NCBI RefSeq assembly: GCF_022347785.1
Contig: NZ_JAKRGA010000001.1
Coordinates: 806,001-870,000 of the forward strand
Direction: 5' to 3'
From: Psychrobium sp. MM17-31
GTDB lineage: Bacteria; Pseudomonadota; Gammaproteobacteria; Enterobacterales; Psychrobiaceae
Length of the DNA stretch: 64,000 nucleotides
This document shows positions 9,607 to 18,557 of this stretch, piece by piece (position 1 is the stretch's first letter; every line of letters starts with the position of its first letter). A program made the position numbers and the translations under genes. A model generated the notes under the pieces. It worked only from the letters and a program-made list of their open reading frames with translations. It had not been told where the DNA came from and ran no database searches.

Positions 9607-9912
9607 TTAAACCTGTCCTCCTATCAAGGTATGAAACTCAATCGCGATCCACATAAATTCTAGATAGGCAACAACACTACCCAAAATAAAAGTAATCAGC
9701 ATGATAAAAATTGATTTAGTTGCTCGCTTATAGATACATACAACGAGTAACACAGGAAGTGTAAAAATCATTAACGAGAGATAATTGAGCCACCCAACTT
9801 TCTGCTGCATTCCCACAACAAAGACCAGATCTAACAAGCATAAAAATATCAAATAAATCAACGAGATTGATAACAACACACTCAAATAACTAAATAACTT
9901 TCGTTTAATCAT
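9607..9912 (-). CDS. Hypothetical small integral membrane protein
   Basis: This 101-residue protein is almost wholly hydrophobic. It has about three membrane helices, near residues 7-35, 42-62 and 68-92, with basic residues in KRKLF and YKRATKS setting the topology. The family was not recognised. It is in the minus-strand cluster of unknown genes, 60 bases downstream of the 157-residue soluble protein, and a shared transcript is likely. Confidence 0.6.
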   Translation of the reverse strand: MIKRKLFSYLSVLLSISLIYLIFLCLLDLVFVVGMQQKVGWLNYLSLMIFTLPVLLVVCIYKRATKSIFIMLITFILGSVVAYLEFMWIAIEFHTLIGGQV

Positions 9913-9972
9913 TATCTGTTCAAATTAAAAACTATTTCCAAAGAATTTCTTCATACAATCAACATTAGAAAC

Positions 9973-10446
9973 CTAAACATCAATATTAACTAGTAGAGAA
10001 CAAAAGTATCTCGTCCTAAAAGTGTTACTCGGCCATAAATCAGAGGTGAACTCATTATTCACCTTCTCCTTCTCAAGGTATAAAGCAGCTTCTTTAATCC
10101 CTAAACTAGAAAAATACTCCCATTCACTCGATTCAACACATACACTTTCGAGAATAGATTTGTAAAATTTTCGGATAAATTCGACTAATACAGTTTTGCC
10201 AAATATATACTCACACTCTTTCAATGCATCAAAAATCCAATTCCAAGATACATCAATAATGGACTGAGGTACCTCGTGTTCTGTGACAAAACCACAATCT
10301 TGAATTAAAAATGCCAGAAAAGAAAAATTAACATAATCATCGAGCTCTAGCTTTTCATTATTCAACATTGCAGCTAAATAAGATTCAAACGCTAACGTCG
10401 CTCTATTTTCGTTTTCCGCAATTCTGGCTATTTGTAAAAATGTCAT
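9973..10446 (-). CDS. Hypothetical soluble protein
   Basis: This 157-residue protein has no signal peptide and looks mainly alpha-helical. The start MTFLQIARIAENENRATLAF and the segment YLAAMLNNEKLELDDYVNFS are compatible with a helical-repeat fold, but I do not recognise a domain. It lies 36 bases downstream of the lipoprotein paralog B, so it is probably in the same operon. It is the only clearly cytosolic product in this cluster. Confidence 0.6.
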   Translation of the reverse strand: MTFLQIARIAENENRATLAFESYLAAMLNNEKLELDDYVNFSFLAFLIQDCGFVTEHEVPQSIIDVSWNWIFDALKECEYIFGKTVLVEFIRKFYKSILESVCVESSEWEYFSSLGIKEAALYLEKEKVNNEFTSDLWPSNTFRTRYFCSLLVNIDV

Positions 10447-10482
10447 GAATACCTATAAGTAACTGTTGTGAAATTTTTAAAA

Positions 10483-11121
10483 CTACTCTCGAAGTAGCTC
10501 CTGATGCATTCCTTCGAAAGAATCTAGTTCATTAGCAACACCCAACCAAGGTGTTAATTGGTCAAATGAAATCACTTCTCCTTGAAAGACTTCATTAATC
10601 AATTCTGCTCTGCAAAACATTCCATGTTTCATATCAAATGCTCCATTCACATCTACGGTGAACTGAGTTTTAGACAGCCATTTAAAGTGAACACTTCCAA
10701 AACTCGCTTCGGCAGCGCAGCCTTCGACATATTGCGGATTAATTGAAGAGTAAATAACTCTAACTTTATCTCTGTCTTTAGCTAAATCATACTCTTTACC
10801 AGACAAGGGCTTTTCTGAAAAAGACAATGTAAGTTTGGTTACATATCTTTGCTGAGTCCCAAGCCAAGCATTTCTATAATGTCGACGAACTCCTACTACC
10901 CAGCCATTTTGACTTTCAACTAATCGATGCACTCTTATAGGAATGGTTTTAGCCCCTAACGGGCCAAAAGAAATCGTTTGCTCGTTGCTAAAGCTTTCAA
11001 GCGGCGATAGCAGAGTTGCATTTTGTATAGCAAATACATCTGTTTTTATTTGCGAGCAGCTGCATATCAAAAAGCTGGTGATAACGACAAGTGTTAAAGA
11101 AAAGTATTTGTTTCTTAACAT
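10483..11121 (-). CDS. Putative lipoprotein, paralog B
   Basis: This is a 212-residue lipoprotein, counting from ATG at 11121: MLRNKYFSLTLVVITSFLIC then SCSQ, with ICSC as lipobox. A longer frame opens at 11157, but that start would add 12 residues before the signal peptide. Neither start has a strong ribosome site, so the choice is uncertain. It is a paralog of the gene at 7761-8387, sharing the GVRRH...KLTL.FSEKP block, the GCAAEASFG Cys motif and FQGEVISFDQLTPWLGV. It heads the run of unknown minus-strand genes. No function is known to me. Confidence 0.72.
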   Translation of the reverse strand: MLRNKYFSLTLVVITSFLICSCSQIKTDVFAIQNATLLSPLESFSNEQTISFGPLGAKTIPIRVHRLVESQNGWVVGVRRHYRNAWLGTQQRYVTKLTLSFSEKPLSGKEYDLAKDRDKVRVIYSSINPQYVEGCAAEASFGSVHFKWLSKTQFTVDVNGAFDMKHGMFCRAELINEVFQGEVISFDQLTPWLGVANELDSFEGMHQELLRE

Positions 11122-11312
11122 ACTAATATACTTAATATAATGGCTTCCAATCATCATCTCAAAGACAATAACAAAACTGCAAGAAATACTTTATAAAGCC
11201 ACACTATTACCCCAATAAAAGAAAAAGTCTTTCCCTTTATATCCATTTATTACATTTAGATTAGTTCTTAGGCTACTCCCTCAGTCATTATTAAAACAAC
11301 AAAGGAAAACTG

Positions 11313-12434
11313 ATGAGTAACACAAAGAAAAGCCTCCTTGTAGGTGCCTGTTTAGCGGGTCTAAGTCTAAATGCAACAGCGGTTGAAATCCTCAACATCA
11401 AAAACGGCGATCAACAAACCAAGGTCTCTATTGGCGGTTACGCCAAGTTAGACGTTCGCCACGTATCAGGTGATATTGCTTACCAAGATTACTGGGTTGC
11501 AAACTTCCCAGGTGGTCAAGCAGTAGATACCTCTCACACTGGCATGAGTGTAAAAGAGTCACGCATCAACGTAAAAGTTCAACACGGCGATATCATTGGT
11601 TTCGTTGAGATGGACTTTTTTGGCGGCGGCGGTAATGAAGTGGTAAGTAACTCTTCAAACCCACGCTTACGTCACTTCTTTATCGACTACAAAAACTGGA
11701 AACTTGGTCAAACATGGTCGACTTTCATGCCATTACACGCACTACCTGAAGCACTAGATTTTGGTGGTCCTCACGTCGGTGAAGTATTTAACCGTCAAGT
11801 TCAAGTACGCTACACCACTGGTAACTGGCAGTTCGCTATTGAAAACCCAGAAACAAATGGCGACGGCGATGTAGGTAGCCCAGCAAGTGCCGTTGGTCTT
11901 ACTGGTACACAAGCCGATAGTGATGAAAGCACGCCTGATTTAATCGCTCGTTACAATCACAAAGCTGATTGGGGCATGGTATCGGTTGGCGCGTTAGTGC
12001 GTAAAATTGATCAAGGTGGTCTTGATGAAACTGGCGTTGCTTATAACGTTGCAGCAAAGATCAAAACGGTTGGTAAAGATGACATTCGTTTCCAATACAC
12101 AGGTGGTGATGCAGGTCGCTACGTATCAGCGGGTATGACAGCAGATATCGTAACTAATCCTCGCACCGATAAAACTGTGGTTGAAAGCAGCAAAGCGTTC
12201 ACCGTGGCTTATCGCCATTACTGGAATGATACGCTGCGCAGCACCGCTTATTACGGCGCAGCTGAAACTGATGTGCTAGAGCGCAAACGTAGCCATTGGG
12301 CAGTTAACTTAATCAATAGTGTTAACAGTCACTTAGATGTTGGCGCCGAGTTTGGTAACTACGCCATTGATGATGAAGGTATTGAATCTATCGATTCAAA
12401 CTACTTGCAGTTGTCGGCGAAGTTTAAGTTCTAA
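11313..12434 (+). CDS. DcaP-like outer-membrane porin
   Basis: This is a 373-residue protein with a signal peptide cut after NATA (about residue 23) and a long beta-barrel ending in Phe, as outer-membrane porins do. GGYAKLDVRHVSGD, the run RHFFIDYKNWKLGQTWSTF, and then LDFGGP..GEVFNRQVQVRY match the DcaP family of trimeric channels for anionic organic acids. An AAAGGAAAA ribosome site precedes the ATG. It lies just before the lactate locus, so uptake of carboxylates across the outer membrane is a reasonable inference, though not proven. A bidirectional terminator follows. Confidence 0.82.
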   Translation: MSNTKKSLLVGACLAGLSLNATAVEILNIKNGDQQTKVSIGGYAKLDVRHVSGDIAYQDYWVANFPGGQAVDTSHTGMSVKESRINVKVQHGDIIGFVEMDFFGGGGNEVVSNSSNPRLRHFFIDYKNWKLGQTWSTFMPLHALPEALDFGGPHVGEVFNRQVQVRYTTGNWQFAIENPETNGDGDVGSPASAVGLTGTQADSDESTPDLIARYNHKADWGMVSVGALVRKIDQGGLDETGVAYNVAAKIKTVGKDDIRFQYTGGDAGRYVSAGMTADIVTNPRTDKTVVESSKAFTVAYRHYWNDTLRSTAYYGAAETDVLERKRSHWAVNLINSVNSHLDVGAEFGNYAIDDEGIESIDSNYLQLSAKFKF

Positions 12435-12450
12435 TCAAACTTAGCTGATA

Positions 12451-12486
12451 AAAAAGGCGTGTAGCTCTCGACACGCCTTTGTTTTC
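12451..12486. terminator. Bidirectional terminator between porin and LysR genes
   Basis: AAAGGCGTGT (12453-12462) pairs perfectly with ACACGCCTTT (12471-12480). An A run lies upstream and GTTTT downstream, so it can serve both convergent genes. Confidence 0.9.
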
Positions 12487-12500
12487 CTAAACTAACCTCT

Positions 12501-13406
12501 TTAATAAAACATCTCTTTCTTATTTTGAAAGCTCTCTCGTAAGTGCTCCACCAACAAATTAAGCTTTTTATCCGGCTGACGCGAACGGGGATAGACCGCA
12601 TATACACCAAGCTTTTTACCAACATAGTTATTTAAAATAGAAACTAATCGACCGTTGTCTAAATCACCACACACTAGGACTCTTGGCAAATAGGCGATGC
12701 CTACGCCAGCAAGCGCTGAGCGTCGCAATGAATCTAGATTATTAGAGTAAACGCGCCCCTTCACCTGCATGTTAAATTCAGCGTCATCCTCAACAAAACG
12801 CCAAGTTTCAGCCCCCTGCCCTTCATATTTATAAAGCAAGCAATCGTGTTGTTCTAGCTCACTAGGATGGCTAGCAATACCGTGCTTATTGAGATAGGCA
12901 GGACTGGCGCAAATCACCCAATCGGAATTAATCAAACGACGGGCAATAAGCGATGAATCTTCCAAATAAGCGGTACGAATTGCTAAATCATAACCCTCAT
13001 CGAGAATATTCATCACGCGATTACTAACCACCAATTCAACCTCAACTTCGGGATATTGCTGACAAAACGCCGCAATGGCATCACTCACCAGCACGTGAGA
13101 CGACACCGCAGGCGCTGTCACTTTGATTTTGCCGCGCATGGTATCGCTATAACCGTTCACCGCATCTTGGGCATCTTGTAGGGCCTGTTTTGCCAATCTT
13201 GCCTTGCCATATAAGGCCCGACCAGCATCAGTGAGGCTAAGTTTTCGTGTGGTGCGATAAAGCAATTGCACGTTCAAAGCCTCCTCTAGGCGACCAATTC
13301 GTTTACTAACAACGGAATTGGTTATGTCTAACTTATTGGCAACTTTAGAGAAAGATCCTTCTTCCACCACTTGAACGAACAAAAACACATCATCGGCCTT
13401 TAGCAT
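12501..13406 (-). CDS. LysR-family transcriptional regulator
   Basis: This is a 301-residue LysR-type regulator. The N-terminal winged helix-turn-helix spans about residues 1-60 (FLFVQVVEEGSFSKVANKLD, then NSVVSKRIGRLEE). The rest is a periplasmic-binding-like effector domain with CASPAYLNKHG and ALAGVGIAYLPRVLV. It is transcribed divergently from the lactate permease gene across 250 bases, the classical arrangement for a regulator and its target. A lactate or related carboxylate effector is inferred from context only. Confidence 0.9.
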   Translation of the reverse strand: MLKADDVFLFVQVVEEGSFSKVANKLDITNSVVSKRIGRLEEALNVQLLYRTTRKLSLTDAGRALYGKARLAKQALQDAQDAVNGYSDTMRGKIKVTAPAVSSHVLVSDAIAAFCQQYPEVEVELVVSNRVMNILDEGYDLAIRTAYLEDSSLIARRLINSDWVICASPAYLNKHGIASHPSELEQHDCLLYKYEGQGAETWRFVEDDAEFNMQVKGRVYSNNLDSLRRSALAGVGIAYLPRVLVCGDLDNGRLVSILNNYVGKKLGVYAVYPRSRQPDKKLNLLVEHLRESFQNKKEMFY

Positions 13407-13435
13407 CTCACACCTTTATTATGTCAAAAAAAGAA

Positions 13436-13514
13436 AAAGAGAATCTCTTTCATCAATATATATCAATAGTTGAGTTAATTGTAAATTGCTAAAACTTTTG
13501 CTGAGTAAACTCAA
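13436..13514. promoter_or_regulatory. Candidate operators in the LysR/lldP divergent region
   Basis: Two dyads stand out in the 250-base divergent region. One is AAAGAGA-A-TCTCTTT at 13436-13450, 30 bases before the LysR start. The other is TGAGT-AA-ACTCA at 13502-13513; its right half also pairs with TTGAGTT at 13470-13476. LysR regulators usually bind such imperfect dyads and repress their own gene. No footprint or conservation evidence is available here. Confidence 0.35.
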
Positions 13515-13657
13515 TAAAAGTAATGCGAATGTAGATGACGACTTAACCAGTTAGGAAATATAAAAACTAAGCGTCGTTTCATATCGTGAAAATAGGAAGA
13601 CTACATCCCCAAATCGGATCATAAATAAAAATATAAACATAATTAGGAGTCCCGATT

Positions 13658-15358
13658 ATGAACGAATTAACCCTAGGCTTGTTAGCCCTAGTGCCTATCG
13701 CACTGGCAGCCTTATTATTAGTTGGCCTGCACTGGCCTGCTAAAAAAGCCATGCCAGTTGTTTTGGCAGCCACCGCCGCCCTCGCTATTTTAGTGTGGGA
13801 CATGTCAACAAACCGCGTTATTGCCTCTGTATTACAAGGCTTAGGCATTACGGCGTCGGTATTGTGGATTGTATTTGGCGCAATTTTCTTGCTCAACACC
13901 TTAAAACACACAGGTGCTATTCAAGTGATTCGCCAAGGCTTTACTAACGTTTCACCAGATCGCCGTATCCAAGCCATCGTTATAGCTTGGTGTTTCGGTA
14001 CCTTTATCGAAGGTGCTTCTGGCTTTGGTACGCCAGCCGCTATTGCTGCGCCTTTACTAGTCGCTATTGGTTTCCCAGCTGTTGCTGCGGTACTTATGGG
14101 TATGATGATTCAATCAACACCAGTATCGTTCGGCGCAGTTGGTACACCAATAGTTATCGGTGTAAACAAAGGCTTAGACACAACGGCGATTGAAGCCAGC
14201 CTTGCTAGTCAAGGTTGGACTTGGGAGCAATACTTACAATTAATCACTGCAGATGTTGCCATCATCCACGCCATCGTGGGAACTGTGATGCCGCTGTTTA
14301 TGGTAATGATGCTAACCCGCTTCTTCGGCGCAAACCGCAGCTGGAAAGAAGGATTAGAAATCTTGCCATTCGCACTATTCGCTGGTCTAGCTTTCACCAT
14401 TCCTTACGCGCTAACTGGCATTTTCTTAGGCCCAGAATTTCCATCGCTTATCGGTGGTTTAGTGAGCATGGCCATTGTGGTTACAGCGGCTAAACGCGGC
14501 TTCTTAACGCCAAAAGCAGCGTGGGATTTCGAAGACAAATCGCTATGGCCAGCAAACTGGTTAGGTAAACTTGAAATCAAAACAGACGTTGCGACTGGCA
14601 ACGCCAAGATGTCACCGTTTGTCGCTTGGATTCCTTACTTAATCGTTGCGCTATTACTGGTATGCTCTCGCGTATTTGGCGACTTCAAAGCATTCCTTGC
14701 TGGCATCAAAGTTGGTGCGACAGATATCTTGGGTGAAGTAGGCGTCAACGTAGCCTTTAGTCCACTGTATTTACCGGGTGGTTTGCTTATTATCAGTGCA
14801 TTGGTTGCTTTGTTATTACAAGGTCAGTCAGGTCAACGCGGCAAGGTATTTACCAGCGCAGTAAGTGAGTCGACCAAAACCATTTTAAGTGCTGGTTTCG
14901 TGCTGATTTTCACCATTCCAATGGTGCGTCTATTCATTAACTCAGGCGTTAACCTTGCTGATTTACCGAGTATGCCAATGGCTGCTGCGCAAATGTTTGC
15001 TGATGCATTCGGTAGTGCATTCCCGCTAATTAGTCCAGCAATCGGCGCGTTAGGTGCTTTCATCGCTGGTTCTAATACGGTATCGAACATGATGTTTAGC
15101 CAATTCCAATTTGAAGCAGCAACAGCATTAAGTTTATCACCAGCAATCATCATTGCAGCACAGGCAGTAGGTGCAGCGGCTGGTAACATGATTGCAATCC
15201 ACAACGTGGTTGCAGCAAGTGCTACCGTTGGTCTATTGGGCCAAGAAGGTGCAACTTTAAGAAAAACTATCTTACCAACGATTTACTACGTGTTGGTGGC
15301 AGGCTCAATTACCTTGTTTGCTATCTATGGATTAGGTATTAGCGATCCGCTTGCTTAA
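13658..15358 (+). CDS. lldP: L-lactate permease
   Basis: This 566-residue protein is very hydrophobic, with 12 or more membrane helices. It matches the LctP family: [20 protein letters not shown], the following [16 protein letters not shown], and [14 protein letters not shown] are signature segments. It should import lactate (either isomer, possibly glycolate) with protons across the inner membrane. AGGAGT lies before the ATG. It is divergent from a LysR gene and upstream of D-lactate dehydrogenase, so transport and oxidation of lactate are paired. A repeat element separates the two, so dld may have its own promoter. Confidence 0.95.
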   Translation: MNELTLGLLALVPIALAALLLVGLHWPAKKAMPVVLAATAALAILVWDMSTNRVIASVLQGLGITASVLWIVFGAIFLLNTLKHTGAIQVIRQGFTNVSPDRRIQAIVIAWCFGTFIEGASGFGTPAAIAAPLLVAIGFPAVAAVLMGMMIQSTPVSFGAVGTPIVIGVNKGLDTTAIEASLASQGWTWEQYLQLITADVAIIHAIVGTVMPLFMVMMLTRFFGANRSWKEGLEILPFALFAGLAFTIPYALTGIFLGPEFPSLIGGLVSMAIVVTAAKRGFLTPKAAWDFEDKSLWPANWLGKLEIKTDVATGNAKMSPFVAWIPYLIVALLLVCSRVFGDFKAFLAGIKVGATDILGEVGVNVAFSPLYLPGGLLIISALVALLLQGQSGQRGKVFTSAVSESTKTILSAGFVLIFTIPMVRLFINSGVNLADLPSMPMAAAQMFADAFGSAFPLISPAIGALGAFIAGSNTVSNMMFSQFQFEAATALSLSPAIIIAAQAVGAAAGNMIAIHNVVAASATVGLLGQEGATLRKTILPTIYYVLVAGSITLFAIYGLGISDPLA

Positions 15359-15459
15359 TAAAAAGTGATGATTCCGTTGTCGAATTAATTAGCAATAGTG
15401 AATCGTTTGGTGTGCTTATCGAGCTATTCGGAAATTTTGAGTACAGCGATAGCACACCA

Positions 15460-15640
15460 GTTACTTTTCTTTGCGTCGCCAAAGAAAAGTAACCAAAAGA
15501 AAGGCGACCCGAATTTTATCGCTTGATCTTAAATGATAAATTGCCTATTCAATAACGTATTTGATCCGCATCCCTGCGGCAAATACTCAAAAATCATCCC
15601 TGATTTTTGTATTGGTCAATTTCTAATTTAAGGCGATAAA
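15460..15640. repeat. Intergenic palindromic repeat element (MITE/REP-like)
   Basis: The 374-base gap between lldP and dld holds a dense nested structure. A perfect 14-bp hairpin (GTTACTTTTCTTTG, loop CGTCGC, CAAAGAAAAGTAAC) lies at 15460-15493. Beyond it an imperfect inverted repeat spans 15515-15640 (outer arms TTTATCGC/GCGATAAA, inner CTTAAAT/ATTTAAG). Inside are two short hairpins with identical TCCC loops (CCGCA/TGCGG at 15566-15579 and AAAAATCA/TGATTTTT at 15589-15608). No protein is encoded. Similar GTTACTTTTCTTTG palindromes recur between genes of many gammaproteobacteria, from general knowledge. Confidence 0.7.
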
Positions 15641-15732
15641 TAGCGGGAATGGCCGCGCTGAAAATCAGCTAATAATCTTAGCTATAAAGAATTACATAGT
15701 TATTACCGTAGCTGTAATAATATGAGGACGAT

Positions 15733-17427
15733 ATGAACAACGCACAAGTCATCAGTCAATTAGTTGAGGTGTTGGATAACGATCGCGTTACCACCAACGC
15801 CAAGAAGAATGAGCACTATCGCACAGGGTGGCGCTCGGGTGGTGGCAGTGCGTTGGCGGTAGTATTTCCTCATAACTTAGTGGAGTTTTGGCGCGTCCTC
15901 GAAGTTTGTGTCAGCAACGATTGCATCATGATTATGCAAGCAGCTAACACGGGCTTAACCGAGGGCTCGACGCCAAGCGGTGACGAGTACGATCGCGAGA
16001 TTGTCGTCATCAATACTCTCGCCATGAACAAGCTATTGGTGCTTGGCGATGGCGAGCAAGTGGTGAGCTTTCCCGGCACCACACTACACACGCTAGAAAA
16101 AACCTTAAGGCCGCTTAATCGCGCGCCGCATTCGGTGATTGGCTCATCGTGTTTAGGCGCGTCTATTGTTGGCGGCATAGCAAATAACTCAGGTGGCGCG
16201 CTAGTTAAGCGTGGCCCCGCCTATACTGAGCTTTCGCTATACGCTTGGGTCAATGCCCAAGGTGAGCTAAAGCTTGTCAATCACCTAGGTATTGAGCTGG
16301 GTGATTCTCCCGAAGAAATCCTCGCTAATCTCGAAAGCGAGAACTTTAAACTCGACTCGCTGGTGACAAAAGAAAAAGCCAGCGCATCAGATTATCAAGA
16401 CAAACTACGCGACGTTGATGCCGACACCCCATCGCGCTTTAACGCTGATACCTCTCGCTTGTATGAAGCCAGTGGTTGTGCCGGTAAAATCGCGGTTTTT
16501 GCGGTGCGTTTAGACACCTTTGAAGTCGCCAAACAAGAGCAGACTTTTTACATAGGCACTAACAGTGAGCAAACACTGACTCAACTGCGCCGCCAAATGC
16601 TATCGAGCTTTAAAAATTTACCAGAAGTTGGTGAATATCTGCATCGCGATTGTTTCGACATTGCGGAAAAATATGGCAAAGACACTTTTATCAGCATCGA
16701 GCGTTTAGGCACAGATCGCCTACCAAAGCTGTTTGCGCTTAAAGGTCGCATCGACGCCACATTAAACAAGTGGCCAATAGTGCCAAAATATTTAACCGAT
16801 CGCGTGATGCAATTTGCCAGCAAGCTATTTCCAGCCCACCTGCCAGATCGCATGATGGAATATCGCGACCAGTATGAGCATCACCTTATTTTAAAAATGA
16901 GCGATGAGGGTATCGACGAAGCAAAAGCATTTCTGCAAGACTTCTTTAACGATCATGAAGGTGATTACTTTGTTTGCGATCAAAGCGAAGCAAGTAAAGC
17001 TTATCTCCAACGCTTTGCCGCTGCCGGAGCCGCTATTCGCTATCAAACGCTACACGCCGATAAGCTTGGCGATATCTTAGCGCTAGATATTGCACTGCGC
17101 CGTAACGATATCAACTGGATAGAACAATTACCGAAAGAAATCAGTAGCCAAATCGAAAAGAGCCTCTATTACGGTCACTTCTTCTGCTATGTATTCCATC
17201 AAGATTACGTCCTTAAAAAAGGCGCAAATGCCAAAGCAGTTAAAAAGGCCATGCTGGCACTGCTAGATTCTCGCGGCGCTAAATACCCGGCGGAGCATAA
17301 CGTCGGTCACCTTTATAAAGCGGAAGATGGTTTACAAAATTTCTACCGCAGCCTAGATCCCACCAATAGCTTTAATCCAGGTATTGGCCAAATGCACAAA
17401 CACAAGCGTAATTGCGCTTGTTGTTAA
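15733..17427 (+). CDS. dld: Quinone-dependent D-lactate dehydrogenase
   Basis: The 564-residue FAD enzyme oxidises D-lactate to pyruvate at the cytoplasmic face of the inner membrane and passes electrons to quinone. The FAD_binding_4 domain fills about residues 30-200 (QAANTGLTEGSTPSGDEYDR, then IVGGIANNSGGALVKRGPAY). The Dld-specific membrane-binding domain follows and ends in NSFNPGIGQMHKHKRNCACC. The length is close to E. coli Dld. TGAGGA supplies a ribosome site. It lies downstream of lldP and is closed by a clear terminator, so lactate uptake and oxidation are clustered. Confidence 0.95.
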   Translation: MNNAQVISQLVEVLDNDRVTTNAKKNEHYRTGWRSGGGSALAVVFPHNLVEFWRVLEVCVSNDCIMIMQAANTGLTEGSTPSGDEYDREIVVINTLAMNKLLVLGDGEQVVSFPGTTLHTLEKTLRPLNRAPHSVIGSSCLGASIVGGIANNSGGALVKRGPAYTELSLYAWVNAQGELKLVNHLGIELGDSPEEILANLESENFKLDSLVTKEKASASDYQDKLRDVDADTPSRFNADTSRLYEASGCAGKIAVFAVRLDTFEVAKQEQTFYIGTNSEQTLTQLRRQMLSSFKNLPEVGEYLHRDCFDIAEKYGKDTFISIERLGTDRLPKLFALKGRIDATLNKWPIVPKYLTDRVMQFASKLFPAHLPDRMMEYRDQYEHHLILKMSDEGIDEAKAFLQDFFNDHEGDYFVCDQSEASKAYLQRFAAAGAAIRYQTLHADKLGDILALDIALRRNDINWIEQLPKEISSQIEKSLYYGHFFCYVFHQDYVLKKGANAKAVKKAMLALLDSRGAKYPAEHNVGHLYKAEDGLQNFYRSLDPTNSFNPGIGQMHKHKRNCACC

Positions 17428-17478
17428 CGTCTTAGAGCACGGTTTAATACACTTTGTATTAACCATGGCAGTTCGCTC

Positions 17479-17507
17479 AGCCGAGTCTCCACGACTCGGC
17501 TTTTTTG
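17479..17507 (+). terminator. Rho-independent terminator after dld
   Basis: AGCCGAGTC and GACTCGGCT pair perfectly around the loop TCCAC, followed by a run of T residues. It separates dld from glsA. Confidence 0.92.
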
Positions 17508-17574
17508 TATTGAAAATCCCCAATTAATCACTGATAATCCGCCGCCCTAAGCAGTTATCAAGTGAATTACCTAG

Positions 17575-18489
17575 ATGTCCATTAACGAATTACTTGAAAG
17601 TATTTACCAACAAGCAGCGCTTCAACTCGGCCGTGGTGAAGTTGCGCAATATATTCCAGCGCTTGCCGAAGTCGATGCCAATCAATTTGGTATCACTATT
17701 TGCGATATTCAAGGCAATGTTCACAGTGTTGGTGACGCGCAAACGCCGTTTTCAATTCAAAGTATTTCAAAGGTCTATAGCCTAACGCTTGCTATGCAAA
17801 ACTTAGGTAATAAAGTATGGCAACGGGTGGGAATGGAGCCGTCGGGGCTACCATTTAATTCGCTAATTCAGCTTGAGCAAGAGCAAGGACTGCCGCGTAA
17901 TCCTTTTATTAATGCGGGAGCCTTGGTCGTCGCAGATATGATTGAATCGAGCTACGCCACACCGAGCCTTGCGATTAAAAACTTTGTCAGAACATTGGCC
18001 GCCAATCCTGAAATTCAGATCGACAGCAAGGTCGCGCAATCGGAGTATGATCACCGCGCTCGCAATGCGGCTGCTGCTTATTTAATGAAGTCTTTTGGCA
18101 ACTTTAACAACGAAGTCGAAGATGTACTGATGAACTACTTCTCGACTTGTGCCATCAAGATGTCTTGTGTCGATTTAGCCAAATCCTTTAGCTATCTCGC
18201 CAACAAAGGCCAATGTGTATTTAGCAACAAACGTATTCTCCCAGAGCAACAAGCAAGACAAATTAACGCGCTAATGGCCACCAGCGGCTTGTACGATGAA
18301 GCAGGTAAATTCGCTTTTGAAGTAGGCTTTCCCGGCAAGAGCGGCGTTGGCGGCGGCATAATCGCCATCGTACCCGGCGTGTTATCCATCTGCGTATGGT
18401 CGCCCGCCCTAAATAAAACTGGTAATTCTTACGTTGGCATAGAAGCCTTAAAACTTCTGTCTTCTCATATCGATTGGTCGGTGTATTAA
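17575..18489 (+). CDS. glsA: Glutaminase A
   Basis: This 304-residue enzyme hydrolyses glutamine to glutamate and ammonia. The beta-lactamase-like SxxK motif is S63-I-S-K66. FNSLIQLEQEQGLPRNPFIN, then AGAL, and later GKSGVGGGIIAIVPG are hallmark segments of bacterial GlsA/GlsB. The length is normal. The terminator before it and the bidirectional terminator after it make it a single-gene unit. No signal peptide is visible, so it is cytosolic. Confidence 0.95.
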   Translation: MSINELLESIYQQAALQLGRGEVAQYIPALAEVDANQFGITICDIQGNVHSVGDAQTPFSIQSISKVYSLTLAMQNLGNKVWQRVGMEPSGLPFNSLIQLEQEQGLPRNPFINAGALVVADMIESSYATPSLAIKNFVRTLAANPEIQIDSKVAQSEYDHRARNAAAAYLMKSFGNFNNEVEDVLMNYFSTCAIKMSCVDLAKSFSYLANKGQCVFSNKRILPEQQARQINALMATSGLYDEAGKFAFEVGFPGKSGVGGGIIAIVPGVLSICVWSPALNKTGNSYVGIEALKLLSSHIDWSVY

Positions 18490-18506
18490 GCTAAGCCTCA
18501 AACTAA

Positions 18507-18544
18507 AAAAGCCCCGATAGTAATTACTATCGGGGCTTTTGTTA
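18507..18544. terminator. Bidirectional terminator between glsA and the RND pump
   Basis: AAAAGCCCCGATAGTA and TACTATCGGGGCTTTT form a near-perfect 34-base palindrome (18507-18540). A and T runs on the two sides allow termination of both convergent genes. Confidence 0.93.
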
Positions 18545-18557
18545 TCTAAGAATAAAG

